64,000 nt of DNA from Portulaca oleracea (taxonomy: Eukaryota > Streptophyta > Magnoliopsida > Caryophyllales > Portulacaceae), in contig CM055874.1 of NCBI GenBank assembly GCA_029582165.1, positions 1,624,114 through 1,688,113 of the forward strand, given 5' to 3'. Positions 8,916 through 20,200 of this stretch are shown in pieces. Positions within the stretch are counted from its first letter, which is position 1. Every line of letters starts with the position of its first letter. Both the position numbers and the translations under genes were made by a program. The notes under the pieces were generated by a model. That model was given only the letters and a program-made list of their open reading frames with translations, had not been told where the DNA came from and ran no database searches.

Positions 8916-11261
8916 TCAGTACCCGGGGTAGATCGGCGGCGGCGGTGATGCGTACGGAAGACCGAAAATCGGCGGCAGTGGCTTGTCGTAGTACGGCGGC
9001 GGTGGTTGTGACGGTGGAGGTGGTGAGAAGTAGTAGTAAGTTCCGGCGGGTGCTGGCGACAGCGGCGGAGAGTATGGGTGGTGGTGGCTTCCTCCGCCGT
9101 GTCCTCCGCCGCTAGACGGCGGCGATGAGGGAGTGTGGTGGATTGGTGGTGAGTAGTGTCCGCCGCCGGTTGACGGTGGTGATGTTGGAGTGTGATGGGT
9201 TGGCGGTGAGAAATGTCCGCCGCCGGTTGACGGTGGTGATGTCGGAGTGTGGTGGGTCGGTGGAGAGTAGTGGTCGCCACCGCCGCCACTTGGCGGCGGA
9301 GGTGATGCCGGAAAATGGTAAGTTGGCGGTGGTGAATAACCGCCAACTCCGCCGGAGGAAGGCGGTGGAGATTGGTGAGAAGGAGGAGAAGAGTAGTGAT
9401 GATCACCTCCTGACGGTGGTGATGTCGGAGATCCGCCGTAGGTAGGCGGTGGTGATGATGGAGAATATCCTCCTGACGGCGGTGATGTCGGAGATCCGCC
9501 GTAAGTAGGCGGTGGTGAGGACGGAGAATATCCTCCTGAGGGCGGTGATCCGCCGTGAGTAGGCGGTGGCGAGGATGGGGAATACCCACCTGACGGTGGT
9601 GAGACCGGTGATGTATGAGTCGGCGGCGGAGAGTACGGCGAGTAACCACCTGAAGGCGGCGGCGGTGAGTTCATGTAGAACCTGCCTCCGCTCGACGACG
9701 ACGGCGGCGGTGAAGTCGCAGATTGATGGGTTGGCGGCGGTGAGTACGTGTAGTGTCCGCCGCCTTGTGACGGCGGCGGTGAAGTCGGAGATTGATATGT
9801 TGGCGGCGGCGAAGTTGGATAGGTTGGAGGCATGTAATGTCCGCCTTGTGGTGACGGCGGTGGAGACGGCAGTGAAGGGTGTTGATAATGTGTAGGCGGC
9901 GGAGAAGACGGCGGGTAAGTCCTGGACGAAACACCCTCACCAGGCGGCGGCGCACCGTACGACACCGTCACCGGCGGAGGCGGCGGCGAATGGTACCTCC
10001 ACGACGACGACATCCCTGACCTTGGCGGCGGTGATGCTCCCTTCTGCCACCTCGGCGGTGACCTCACCGGCGCCGGCGGCCTCCTTGCCGACGGCGTTGG
10101 CGGCCTCTTCGGAACATAGTGGGACCTACTGCACCCACCGTACGATCCACAGTCCACCGGATGCGCCGCCGGAGAATAACACATCCTGGCTGACCGCTGC
10201 GCCGCCTTCCCGGAAATACAATTCCCGGTCCCATCCACCGCCCTTCCACCACCAGACAACCGCGCACAGCTCGGACCCTCGCCGGTAAAATAGTTATACG
10301 AGTACGTAAAGTTCTTCAAGTTCGGCAACCTACAAATGCCGTCCGGTATCACTCCGGTGAATCTATTATGCGCGACATCCAACTCCTCCACACTTCGCAT
10401 CCCGGATATGCTCTCCGGGAGGGACCCACCAAGGTTGTTAAAACTGACATCGAACACCGTCACGTGCTTCAAATTCCCGACCTCCTCGGGCAAACACCCT
10501 GTGAGATTATCATTCAACATGATGATCTCATTCAGGGTGTTCCCCATGTCTCCTATACTCCCGGGTATACACCCGCCCAATTCATTATTCGCCAGGACCA
10601 ATACAGATACTGGCGAATTACCCATATTCGCCGGTATCCCATACCTAAACCGGTTATTATTCAAAAACAAAGCGTCCAGCGGTTTGTCAAAAACCGCTGG
10701 CGGGATCCGCCCCTCGAACTCGTTGAACCGGATATCCAAATACTTCAACGAGGGCAACCGGAGCAAAACCGGGGGGAATTTACCCGCAAACCGATTATTG
10801 CTCAAGTCGAGCTCGTATAATAACCTCATCGAATCGAAACTCTCCGGGACCGTCCCGCAGAACCGGTTCGAGTTAATATGAAAAACCGCAAGATCCGACA
10901 GCAGCCCGAGCTCGTCGGGTAAGTACCCGGCAATGTCGGCGTGGTTGAGATCGACGGTGGCTACGACCCGGATGTAGGGATCGAGGGGGAAGGCGGCGCA
11001 GAAGATGCCGTTGTAGGAGCATACATCCGGGCCGACCCAGTTACCCGTGAAGTTCATCGGGTCGGATAGCATTGCAGACTTCCATGCCTGCAAAGCAATG
11101 TAGGCCCCCCGGAGTCGAGGGTTCTCGAACCGGAGGGCCGGGTCGACTTGGACTGCTTCCGGGCCGTGTTCCGGCCCGGAGAAATCGGGGTAGGATGAGG
11201 AGAGACAGAGTGTGAGGAGGAGGAGAGAGAAAGTGAGGAGAGAAGAGGGAGAAGGAGCCAT
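8916..11261 (-). CDS. Leucine-rich repeat extensin-like protein (LRX), intronless, 781 aa
   Basis: A secreted chimeric cell-wall protein. LRX proteins bind RALF peptides through the LRR part and anchor in the wall through the extensin part. Seen in order: a hydrophobic signal peptide (~1–23); an N-terminal cap ending WVGPDVCSYNGIFCA; about ten LRRs (~100–335, for example LYELDLSNNRFAGKFP and VFDVSFNNLGGSLP); a Cys-containing hinge with DCGSYGGC; then a ~395-residue Pro/Ser/Gly/Tyr-rich tail built from SPPP, PPT(Y/H) and GGYSP units, ending PIYPGY. The start is the first Met before the signal peptide and the whole gene is a single open frame, as is usual for LRX3/4/5-type genes. The gene is a clear GC island in AT-rich DNA, so long false open frames appear on both strands. 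It lies between the cyclase and the P450 on the same strand but has no known link to triterpene synthesis. Confidence 0.96.
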   Translation of the reverse strand: MAPSPSSLLTFSLLLLTLCLSSSYPDFSGPEHGPEAVQVDPALRFENPRLRGAYIALQAWKSAMLSDPMNFTGNWVGPDVCSYNGIFCAAFPLDPYIRVVATVDLNHADIAGYLPDELGLLSDLAVFHINSNRFCGTVPESFDSMRLLYELDLSNNRFAGKFPPVLLRLPSLKYLDIRFNEFEGRIPPAVFDKPLDALFLNNNRFRYGIPANMGNSPVSVLVLANNELGGCIPGSIGDMGNTLNEIIMLNDNLTGCLPEEVGNLKHVTVFDVSFNNLGGSLPESISGMRSVEELDVAHNRFTGVIPDGICRLPNLKNFTYSYNYFTGEGPSCARLSGGGRAVDGTGNCISGKAAQRSARMCYSPAAHPVDCGSYGGCSRSHYVPKRPPTPSARRPPAPVRSPPRWQKGASPPPRSGMSSSWRYHSPPPPPVTVSYGAPPPGEGVSSRTYPPSSPPPTHYQHPSLPSPPPSPQGGHYMPPTYPTSPPPTYQSPTSPPPSQGGGHYTYSPPPTHQSATSPPPSSSSGGRFYMNSPPPPSGGYSPYSPPPTHTSPVSPPSGGYSPSSPPPTHGGSPPSGGYSPSSPPPTYGGSPTSPPSGGYSPSSPPPTYGGSPTSPPSGGDHHYSSPPSHQSPPPSSGGVGGYSPPPTYHFPASPPPPSGGGGDHYSPPTHHTPTSPPSTGGGHFSPPTHHTPTSPPSTGGGHYSPPIHHTPSSPPSSGGGHGGGSHHHPYSPPLSPAPAGTYYYFSPPPPSQPPPPYYDKPLPPIFGLPYASPPPPIYPGY
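9403..9620 (-). repeat. Coding tandem repeat in the LRX extensin tail
   Basis: The unit encodes GGYSPSSPPPT(Y/H)GGSPTS with small variants, repeated about three to four times at a spacing of roughly 60–70 bp. Such tracts readily expand and contract, so repeat number may vary between accessions. Confidence 0.75.
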
Positions 11262-11320
11262 GAGAACAAAGTCACATGAAAAAATGTGGGAGAAGGTTTA
11301 TGGGTGGAGGGGTTTGAATC

Positions 11321-11328
11321 TTCATATA
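11321..11328 (-). promoter_or_regulatory. Putative TATA box of the LRX gene
   Basis: The minus strand reads CCATATATGA about 60 bases before the ATG at 11261. This suits a short leader of about 30 bases. It is a motif match only. Confidence 0.4.
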
Positions 11329-11936
11329 TGGAGCTAGTTTGCTTGCTTTGCTGTTGCTGGGTTTTTTTTTTCTTTTTTCTTTTTTGAAGGGAGAGAATTA
11401 TTTGGGGTGTGAGAAATAAAATATTTAATTGTGGAAATAAATAAATAAATATATAAAAATAAAGAAAGATATATAGGGTTAGAACTGAGAAGTGTAGTGG
11501 TTGTTTATGAGGGGAAATGAGTACAGAGTAGTATAATTTATTGAGGATTGCAGGTTTGCTGGCCTGCCATGCACATTTATTTTTGTACAGCTGAATATTT
11601 ATTGATTCACATCTTTACTACACAGACAGTTAATAATACAAAAGTTTTACTGTTTTGTGCCTTTTGTTTTCAGATTGTTGACAGTCACGTAAACTTTACA
11701 TTGCTAATGAACATTTGGTAAATGGTAATAATCTTGTATGTTAAGTTACGACCCTTGTTTATTCATAAAAATGATGTTGGATGTCCAAATAGTCTGAAAT
11801 AGATTACCTTTATGAACATATTATATGTCGATAAAAGTAATCATTGGATATTCAGTTATAACTTGTATATTCATAAAGTTCACTCTTAAATATGGAAATG
11901 AATATATAAAGATTATTTGTATCAATATATAAAGAG

Positions 11937-12300
11937 TTTTTGGATACTAATATATTAAATTTTTGGGGTATTGGACAATAATACACTGAACTTTGACCTT
12001 GGACAATAATGCACTGAACTTTGGGGGTGTTGAACAATAATGCATTCAATATGTTTTTGGCAATGGTTAACTTGATTGCAGACCTATGTAGTGGGTGGAG
12101 GGGATGAATTGGTCCAAAAATATTTGTCTTCTCGGTCTGTCACGTAAGATTGTCACCAAATTCGCCACCGTCGAAATTGTTTCTAGTGTATTATTATCCA
12201 ACATCCTCCAAAGTTCAGTGCATTATTGTCCAATGTCAAAGTTCAGTGCATTATTGTCCAATACTCCAAAAGTTCAGTATATTAGCGTCCAAAATTTCAT
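11937..12300. repeat. Fold-back (inverted repeat) element with tandem inner units
   Basis: The left arm (about 11937–12055) and the inverse of the right arm (about 12178–12300) match nearly base for base. Each arm contains two or three copies of a word GGACAATAATGCACTGAA plus CTTTG. The central ~120 bp is unique. No transposase and no clear target duplication were found. The arms could form a long hairpin of about 115 base pairs. Confidence 0.8.
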
Positions 12301-14276
12301 ATATAAAACTACAAAGTTGTAGTTTTTGTCCAGCTACAAAAGATCTATTTTTGTCATTGATGTCTTTTGTTTTCATGCCAAGTATTAATATTTACTAGAA
12401 GATTTGAAGAGATGATGTAATGTTATATATTTTAAATATATTTAAGTCATCAACTTTATACTTATCTTTTGATTTTGCGTCATTTCTCAGTATTAATTGA
12501 AAAATAACTATAGACTATAGTATTCTATTGTTCTAAAAATTACTAATTAACTGAGAGTAGACGATGAATCTATAAATTAAAACTCAAACCAACCCCTCCT
12601 CCCATTGAATTTGCTTCATTTAAAGAATTTTCATCATTTGTAGTAATAAACGAAAATTAGATAATAATGATTTTTTTTATTTCTTTTGGGTTTTGCAGTA
12701 AAAATTATGAAACCAATGAGGAGGGAAAAGAAAGCTGAAAATGAGCTGTGATTGGGCCAATATCATCTGACTGATTATACAGTGAAGTGCGGTGCCGTGT
12801 GGGGCCCGGCACGAGCTTGATTTTTCTTTTTTTTTTCTTTGTTTAGTTTGGGTTTTTTTGGAATTTAGTTTTTGGTTAGGTAATATAATTGGAAAGAAAC
12901 AAAATGAACAATAATCAGCTGAGCTGTTTTCATTTTTCAATTTTATGGAATCCACCGATATTTCCAGTAACTTGCACCGATTTTCGAGCCCTTTTTTTTA
13001 ACTGATATTTTAACTGCCCCCAACGTTTAAACTATGCTGTTTGGTAAACCCAACGTTAAACTTAGCAATCATCTACTGACTACTCTAAAATTTGACAAAA
13101 TAAAGTTATTATTGTTATTATTGGTGATAAAATCAAATTATATTACTATGTCATAAACCACTTTTTTATTTGTTATTTCGAAGAAGTAATGAGAAATTAA
13201 GATAACTAACAAAATTTGGGGAAAAAAAATTATAGAATTACTTAAATTGATAGACAATAATTATAGAATTATTTAAATTGATAGACAAAAGTTATAAATT
13301 ATATAGATGTAAAATTGGTAAAACTTACATTCAAAATGTAAAGTGACAAATAATTAAGGACAAGAATAGTTAGATAAATAAACAAATAACATAATGTTCT
13401 TTTGTATGGTTGGCATGGTGCGAAAATGGTGTGGTATGGGAAATTGTGGAAAGTACGGTAAGGTGTGGAATAGTAGGCTAAAATTTACTGAAAGTATGAT
13501 TGACATGGCAAGTGAAGAGAGAATATGAAGAGTATAGGAGAAAAATGAGAAGATATATTGATAAAAATTGTGATAAAGTGTCGTATGATATGATAAAGTG
13601 TATTTTCGTATACTAGAACCTTGTATATGTTAAAAAACGAATGACGTCAACGGATAACTATATAAGTGTATGCATAGACTACAAGCTAGCAACATCTAAC
13701 TGGATATATATTGTATTTTTATAACTATATCCTGAGCATATTAATTAAATTTATATTGGAATTGTTGATGGAAAATACTCTAAATTTCCTATATTTATTT
13801 ATCATAAAAGGAAAACAAAGTTAAATAGGAGAAGCTTGGAGGAGTGCATGGACCATTTGGTTAATTGAAGTCGAAATGTCAACCTCAATTGGCCAAAGTG
13901 AGCTATGTATCCATTTAAGTGAAATGCAATAAATTAAATTTGATTGTAATTGATCAACATGACATAAAAACAAGGCCATGTCTCAAAACTAGAAAACAAA
14001 CATCTTTTAAAGCTAGGGCTCTCTCTATGGTCTAATCAGAATTAAAAAAGAAAAAAAAGCAAGACGACAAATATTGGAGTACTTGAAATCATTTTCAGAA
14101 TATATTGGGCATTTGGGCCCAATGATCAAATTTGTTAAGCATGTCTTTCATTATGAATTTTACATCACATCTTAATTAAGGTTTATTTAATGGCTGTTAC
14201 TCAAGTGAATAATGGTTACTATATTATTGCTATTACTGATGGATACTATATATTATTTTGTGAGATGGGAATAACT
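12301..14276. other. Intergenic region; no gene seen
   Basis: AT-rich spacer between the LRX and P450 genes. The only long open frame (minus strand, 12677–12955) is low-complexity Lys/Ser-rich sequence without family resemblance. A GGTATGG/GTGTGG-rich patch lies at 13400–13620. Confidence 0.4.
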
Positions 14277-14575
14277 ATGTTCTTTTCTGCGGACAGTAAG
14301 TTGAAGATGCGGATAAATTGGTAAGTTGATGATAATGTGGATAAATTGGTAAAGCATGGATATCGTAGATAAAAAGAGATAAGTATTTATAAATTTTAAT
14401 AAGGTATTGTGAGTAAATTAGTCGCATCAGTCACATCACTCATTAAATAATTAAATGAATTTTTTTTATTATTTTAATAGTTTATGGAGAGAGATTTGGT
14501 AAAAATAAAGAATAGTAAGGTAGGAGGTCGTGTGGATATTGTGGATAAACTTTACCTTACTGCAGAAAAGAACAT
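14277..14575. mobile_element. MITE with 14-bp perfect terminal inverted repeats
   Basis: The left end ATGTTCTTTTCTGC and the right end GCAGAAAAGAACAT are perfect inverse copies 299 bp apart. The interior is AT-rich with GGATAAATTGGTAA repeats and no coding capacity. The superfamily is not assigned because the target duplication is unclear. Confidence 0.65.
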
Positions 14576-16714
14576 GAATCTCACTTTATATATCCCACCT
14601 TTTTCACATTAATTTATCCCACCCATCATCTATTTCATCTTATCTCACCTTATCCATTTTAATCCCACCCATCATCTATCCATCACCAAAAAAATATGGA
14701 CCTTAGAATTTTTGATATTTACATTTCAAAGGAAATATGAAATAGAGATTTTTTTTTGAAAGGGAAATAGAGAACATTAATACTCTTACTTTTAACCATT
14801 TTTTTCGTTTCAAATTATTTATCATTTCACATTTCAAATAATATATTACTGCTTTTTTTTTATTTTACATCAACAATATATCATTAAATTAATCCCAAAA
14901 TTCAATTTTAACTAAATATTTAATTACTTTTCTCACTAATTATCTATAAATTTTTATGATATTAATTTTCCCCACTACTTTTAAAAGAAATGGCAAGAAT
15001 AAATTTTATGTTATTTTGCTTTTTGATTTATGGATAAGGGGAAGCAATATATACCTCTCCCCTACGCGGTTTGTAAGAAAGGCATATAGATACATATAAT
15101 TTAATGATTATCACTTTATGCATGCATCTTTACACTTGAAATATTCGTAACTTAGAAAAGTTAGCTTTGGGATTTTCCATTTATTTAATAATAGAGAAAA
15201 TTTTAAAAATTCCAATAAATTAGTAGTTGTAAAGGGTATTCTTTTTTCCTTTAATCACATGAAAATGTAGCTTTAGTTTTGAAGAAGGAAACACAAACAC
15301 ACAAGAATTTTGAAAGCGGCGGCAGATGTATTATGATTGATCATCAATCAAGGCATGCAGCCACGTCCACCTAATATATGATTCTGTTCATCACAAAAAA
15401 GCACCGTCAAAGTCATGACAAATTTTAAGACTTCCAAAATATATTATCATTTATTTATGTTTACTTTAATTTCCAATTGGAAGAAATTAGGGCTCCAAAA
15501 GTAATAACAATATTATGATTGTGTTCAACAATAATAATTGACTTTGTTTTGGAAAACCATAATAATTGACTTAATACTTGTGTCCTAACTAAGTTGAAAT
15601 CATAATAATATTATTTGAATTTTTTTTATTTAAAAAATTGTTTTTCGTTTGGGTATTTTTTAGGGAGTGAGGTTAAGTTAGGTTAGGTTGGTTAGATCTA
15701 ACCCAACTAAAAGAACATGACCTTAGTACTAATAAGCTGACATTATTTTTAATTACTAAGCACGAGGCATTGATGTTAGGTACGGCAGATTTCCATTGTC
15801 GAATTTTAGTGCTGGCTTAATTCGGAAAAGTTGATAAAAAGTTCACTTTACTAGCCATTCTTATCACATTTAGGGCTTATTTATGAAGAACTTAGCCGAT
15901 TTGAGTTGTGAATTCCCAACTATACAATCATCCAATAATATAATCAATATTCAAATAATTCACAACACATAAAATAAATTCTCTAGTTATACAAATTCTC
16001 CAAAAAGACAGACATGACCACCAATATTATGGGATCATTTGACCCTGAGTCAAACAAAGTTAATTTATACTGTAATGTAAAGTAGAAGTACAGCTAACAC
16101 TATATATACAGCTATACTATATATCTATGTAAAATGGATTTTTTTTTTCCAATATTAGGAGCTATTATTCCTTTTATTTTTCAAAAATAAAAAGGAAATA
16201 AATTAGGGTTCACGGAGAAGACATTGATGAGTACTTTTAGAAGACGCGTTTGTCAGTGTGTATAAAGTTTGAACAACCAGAATCTATCCAGACTGAAGCA
16301 GGCCTTTTATTTTACTGCTGGGAATATCAAATAAATAATAAATTTAAAATTATACTATATACTACTACCGAGTACGTTGTATATATTATGAAAAAAATTA
16401 AATACACAAATAAATAAATCAATCAATAAATATAAAGGACAGGATATTAAATGCTATACTATAGTTTGTCAGAAAGGACCATGTTTCAGAGTTAATGTGT
16501 TGTTATCTAAATCTGGTTGGAAACCCTAGCCTTCAGGTGTTTTTCTTTTTCTTTTTTCTTTTGTCTTCAATTACTAAAAAAAATGCAATTATATAACCAA
16601 AATAAAAATTTACCTTTTATTTTTATCATTTCCAATACTATGTTTTTCAAATCTTCCCAAAATATTATGTGTAAAACTGTTAGTTAAAGAAATTTAAAAA
16701 CTACTTATGAAGTA
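14576..16714. other. Intergenic region; no gene seen
   Basis: AT-rich, with short TATCCCACC-type repeats near 14590–14690 and no convincing coding frame, RNA gene or element end. Confidence 0.4.
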
Positions 16715-16963
16715 CTACCTCCGTCCCTGATTAATTGTCCTTGAAACTACTTTTATGAGACCAAGAAATATAGGGAATTGAGCAAAAATTTTGTACATTA
16801 TCCAAAATGTTCTTGAAAATATCCTTGAAAAGGTGCAAAAAGTATATTTATAAGGGATAGAATGAGAATTATAGTTATTGGAAATGCAAAAATTAGGTAA
16901 TTGGACAAATAAAAAGGGACAGAAGAATTAGTTAATTGGACAATTAAAAAGGGACAGAGGTAG
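16715..16963. mobile_element. Stowaway-type MITE downstream of the P450 gene
   Basis: The ends CTACCTCCGTCCCTGATTAA and the inverse of GGGACAGAGGTAG match the Stowaway terminus, about 249 bp apart and flanked by TA. The next ~270 bp up to the P450 stop hold a block rich in GGTTAATCG/AACCGC words (17105–17225) of unknown origin. Confidence 0.7.
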
Positions 16964-17236
16964 TATTTACTAAGTGACAGATAATCATTTTCCAAATTCA
17001 ACAATTATCTATAAAAGATGTTCCTTGTATTTTTATTTAAGAAATTCCACAACTTATTCATTTGAATTACCTGCTAATAGATACATAGAAGTACGTAGCA
17101 AGTAGGGGTGTCTAAACCTGGTTAATCGTTTTTGTGGTTTAAGGATTTTGTAAGCCTAAACCTAATTCGTAACGGAAACCGCTGATTAACTGCACTGAGA
17201 ATGTTGTTAACCGCTTTTCGGTTTGGTAGCATATTA

Positions 17237-20200
17237 CTAAATTACTGATTTGTGAGGATGAAGAACAATGGGGAGGCCTTTTGAAGGCATGGGAAGAGGA
17301 TCAACAATGATAGGTTCATCTGAAATCAACTTCTCCCATTTGAACCTCTTGACAAGATTGTGAAGAAAAACCAAGATTTCTAAGCGAGCATACTCTTTTC
17401 CAGGACACATTCTTTGACCCCCTCCAAATGGCACATATGTGTAGGGTGCTATTTCCCCTTTGCCTTCGAACCTTGTCGGGTCCAATTTCTCGGGTTCCGG
17501 GAAATATTTTGGATTCTTGTGCGTCGAGTTTGCACTCCAGTATAGCTGCAGTTTAAACATGAACGAGAGGTTATTTCCAATGTGGTAACCGAATAACAAC
17601 AAGAATCATCCTCAGTATTGTCTTGCTAATACAGGGTCTGAAAGAGTCTTGATGTAGCTAAGACAGTCTTCCCTCCATGTATAGATGTGCATGAAAAAAC
17701 TGGTTTTGGCATATCAATGTGACTGAACAACAAAACACCACACACATATATATGTTGGTAAATTTGTTATATTCATTGGCCGATTTCAGGGATAACCACC
17801 AACAAACTTAACTGACCGGTACCAAAGATGGAAGTGGTTACCACTAGATTACCATCTCTTTCATAAAATTCATCAATATATATATGATCAAAGATCAAAG
17901 TATGGGGTGCTAATAACAAATCTCAATATATGGGTTGTCATATTAAAAGTAACTTACTCCAAATAAAGATTGCAACCATATTCATAATCATGAACAAAAT
18001 GTAATGAGACTTAATTTGATTTCTGGCCCACAGCCCATATTATAGGTCTACGGGTAAGCTAGGCATTAAATAGCCCCGAGAGTATTCATATATCTTTCTT
18101 TAGGCTTTTTCTAAACAAAACATTTAAAAAAATTGTTACCTGAATCAATTACGTCTGGATCCATTCAAATTCTACATTAATAGGATTATACTGAGATTTG
18201 TTGTTGTTTTATTACCTGAATCAATTACAATGTAAGCCTTGAACTTAATATTTTTGAAACCCTTCAACTTGAAACTTGAAATTAATTATTAACTACCAAT
18301 TATTAGCTGAGCTAACAATAAAATTTTAGCGCTCGTCTACTAGTGTCGTATTTCAAACTCAGATCTATATAAAATCTAAGAGTTTATTATGACTTAAATT
18401 ATAACAAATGTAGAGATAAGTTGGAAGTGATGAGAATGTAATTTGGACTACGCATCGTGCTATATTATGAGTCTAGCCAATTCATATTTTAGTTTGTTTA
18501 GATATTTCTTCCTATTTTTACCAAATTCTTAACTTTTAAGGTATTCTTTTAATCTCACTTGGATCATTCAATTCAATCCTTCAAAAAAGATTTAAAAAAG
18601 GAGAGGAGAATAATTTGGATGACCTTCCATCCTTTGGGAATGAAATAACCATCATAGTAGAAGTCCTTGATTGCCTCTCTGAAGGCTCCTTGAAGTGGAG
18701 GTACAAGTCTCATAACTTCACTTGCAACATTCCATGTGCACTTCATCTTTTGTATGTCCTCCCAATTTAGACCCTCTCCTTTTGCTTTCTTCTTTGCAAT
18801 CTCCATTTGTTCTTTTGCACCAAAATAGGCTTCATTAGTTTCTCCAATAATATCATCAAATTGAGTTAATATATCTAGGTCAAAATAAGAAGTAGAGCTG
18901 GTAGATAGATCAAGTCAAATTCTTTAAGGAGGTGTTCGGCTGTGAATGTTTTCTGGGAAAGATAGTCAACTTTTTCAAGTCGATGAAACTTTTCTTTATT
19001 TGGTTGCAAAATGAGGATGTGAAAGTCCTTGAATGGGTCCCAGAAATTTCCTATAGGAAACACTTTTCATTGGGGAGGGAGGGGGTTGGGAATGTTTTGT
19101 TCCGATGGGAGAGTGAAACTATTTATAATATAGCTTTCCAAAATAGCCTTAAAATTATTTCAAAGTTTGGACATTTTAATAAACTTTCTTACAAACTTTT
19201 CCAAAGTTTCAGATCTAAACCAAACATTGTAATATGTTCTTTCTCAATGAAAATTTTCCAAACGAAAGCTTTTGTGGAAAAGAGATTCCTAAGAAGCATT
19301 TCCTAGAAAAGAACCAAACGCACCATAATAAACAAGTTAAATACATGTATTCATGGTTATGTTTCATTCCCTCACTAATTTTAGGTCTGATTAAGACTGA
19401 TTTATCAAATCGGGTCAACTTTCACCAGCTCTGAATATAACAAGTACACTTAGACACTTACCCTTATAAACCTCATGGTAAAGATGGGGAAGTTGAGCAA
19501 GGTACTTGACAACAAAGGTGATAGAAGCACTAGCAGTGTCATGTCCTCCAATAAGCAAAGCAAGTATCTTATTGGCAATACTTTCATCACTCATATGCTT
19601 CCCATTTTCATCCACAAACAAGAGCATATGAGACAGAATATCCTGAGTTTGTGACCCTTTGTTTTGATCATTAAGATCAACTCTTCTTTGTTTGATCCTC
19701 TCCAAGAGGTTTCTTTGGACAATCTTCGAGGCTTTGATGCCGCGGTTGAATGATGTTCCGGGGAAATCGATTGGGATCGAGATGATCCCGGAAGCGAGAA
19801 GATCGAACGGATCGGCTAGATTGGCAACATCTTCTGGGTCATCTATGCTCATGAACAAGGTGCATGCTAACCAGAAAGTGTATCTGGTTTTGACAATAGT
19901 ACTATTGGTATTATATAGAAGAAATACAATAAGAATAACAATAAAAACGCCCGGTTTTGGTAAAGTAATTACGGGTCTGAGAAAATTCAAATGTGGGTAG
20001 TCTTGCGGCAAAGAAGATTAGAGTATATGTAGTGCTCGAAAAAGTTTTTGATTCGGGTTAAATATTCATGCCGGTCAAATGGGTGAAAAACAAAATGCGG
20101 AAATGACAAGTGTCGAGTTTTTTTTTTTTTTTCTAGGTTGAACATGTTAGAAGCTTCATACCTGTGTGAATTTAGGTTAAAATAGGGTTTGGGCAATAGA

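Noticed and set aside
8891..10881. Long open frames on both strands overlapping the LRX gene (His/Arg-rich, Val/Arg-rich and others)
   Set aside because: They are out-of-frame readings of the GC-rich proline-repeat region; only the 8916–11261 frame has a signal peptide, LRRs and extensin repeats.
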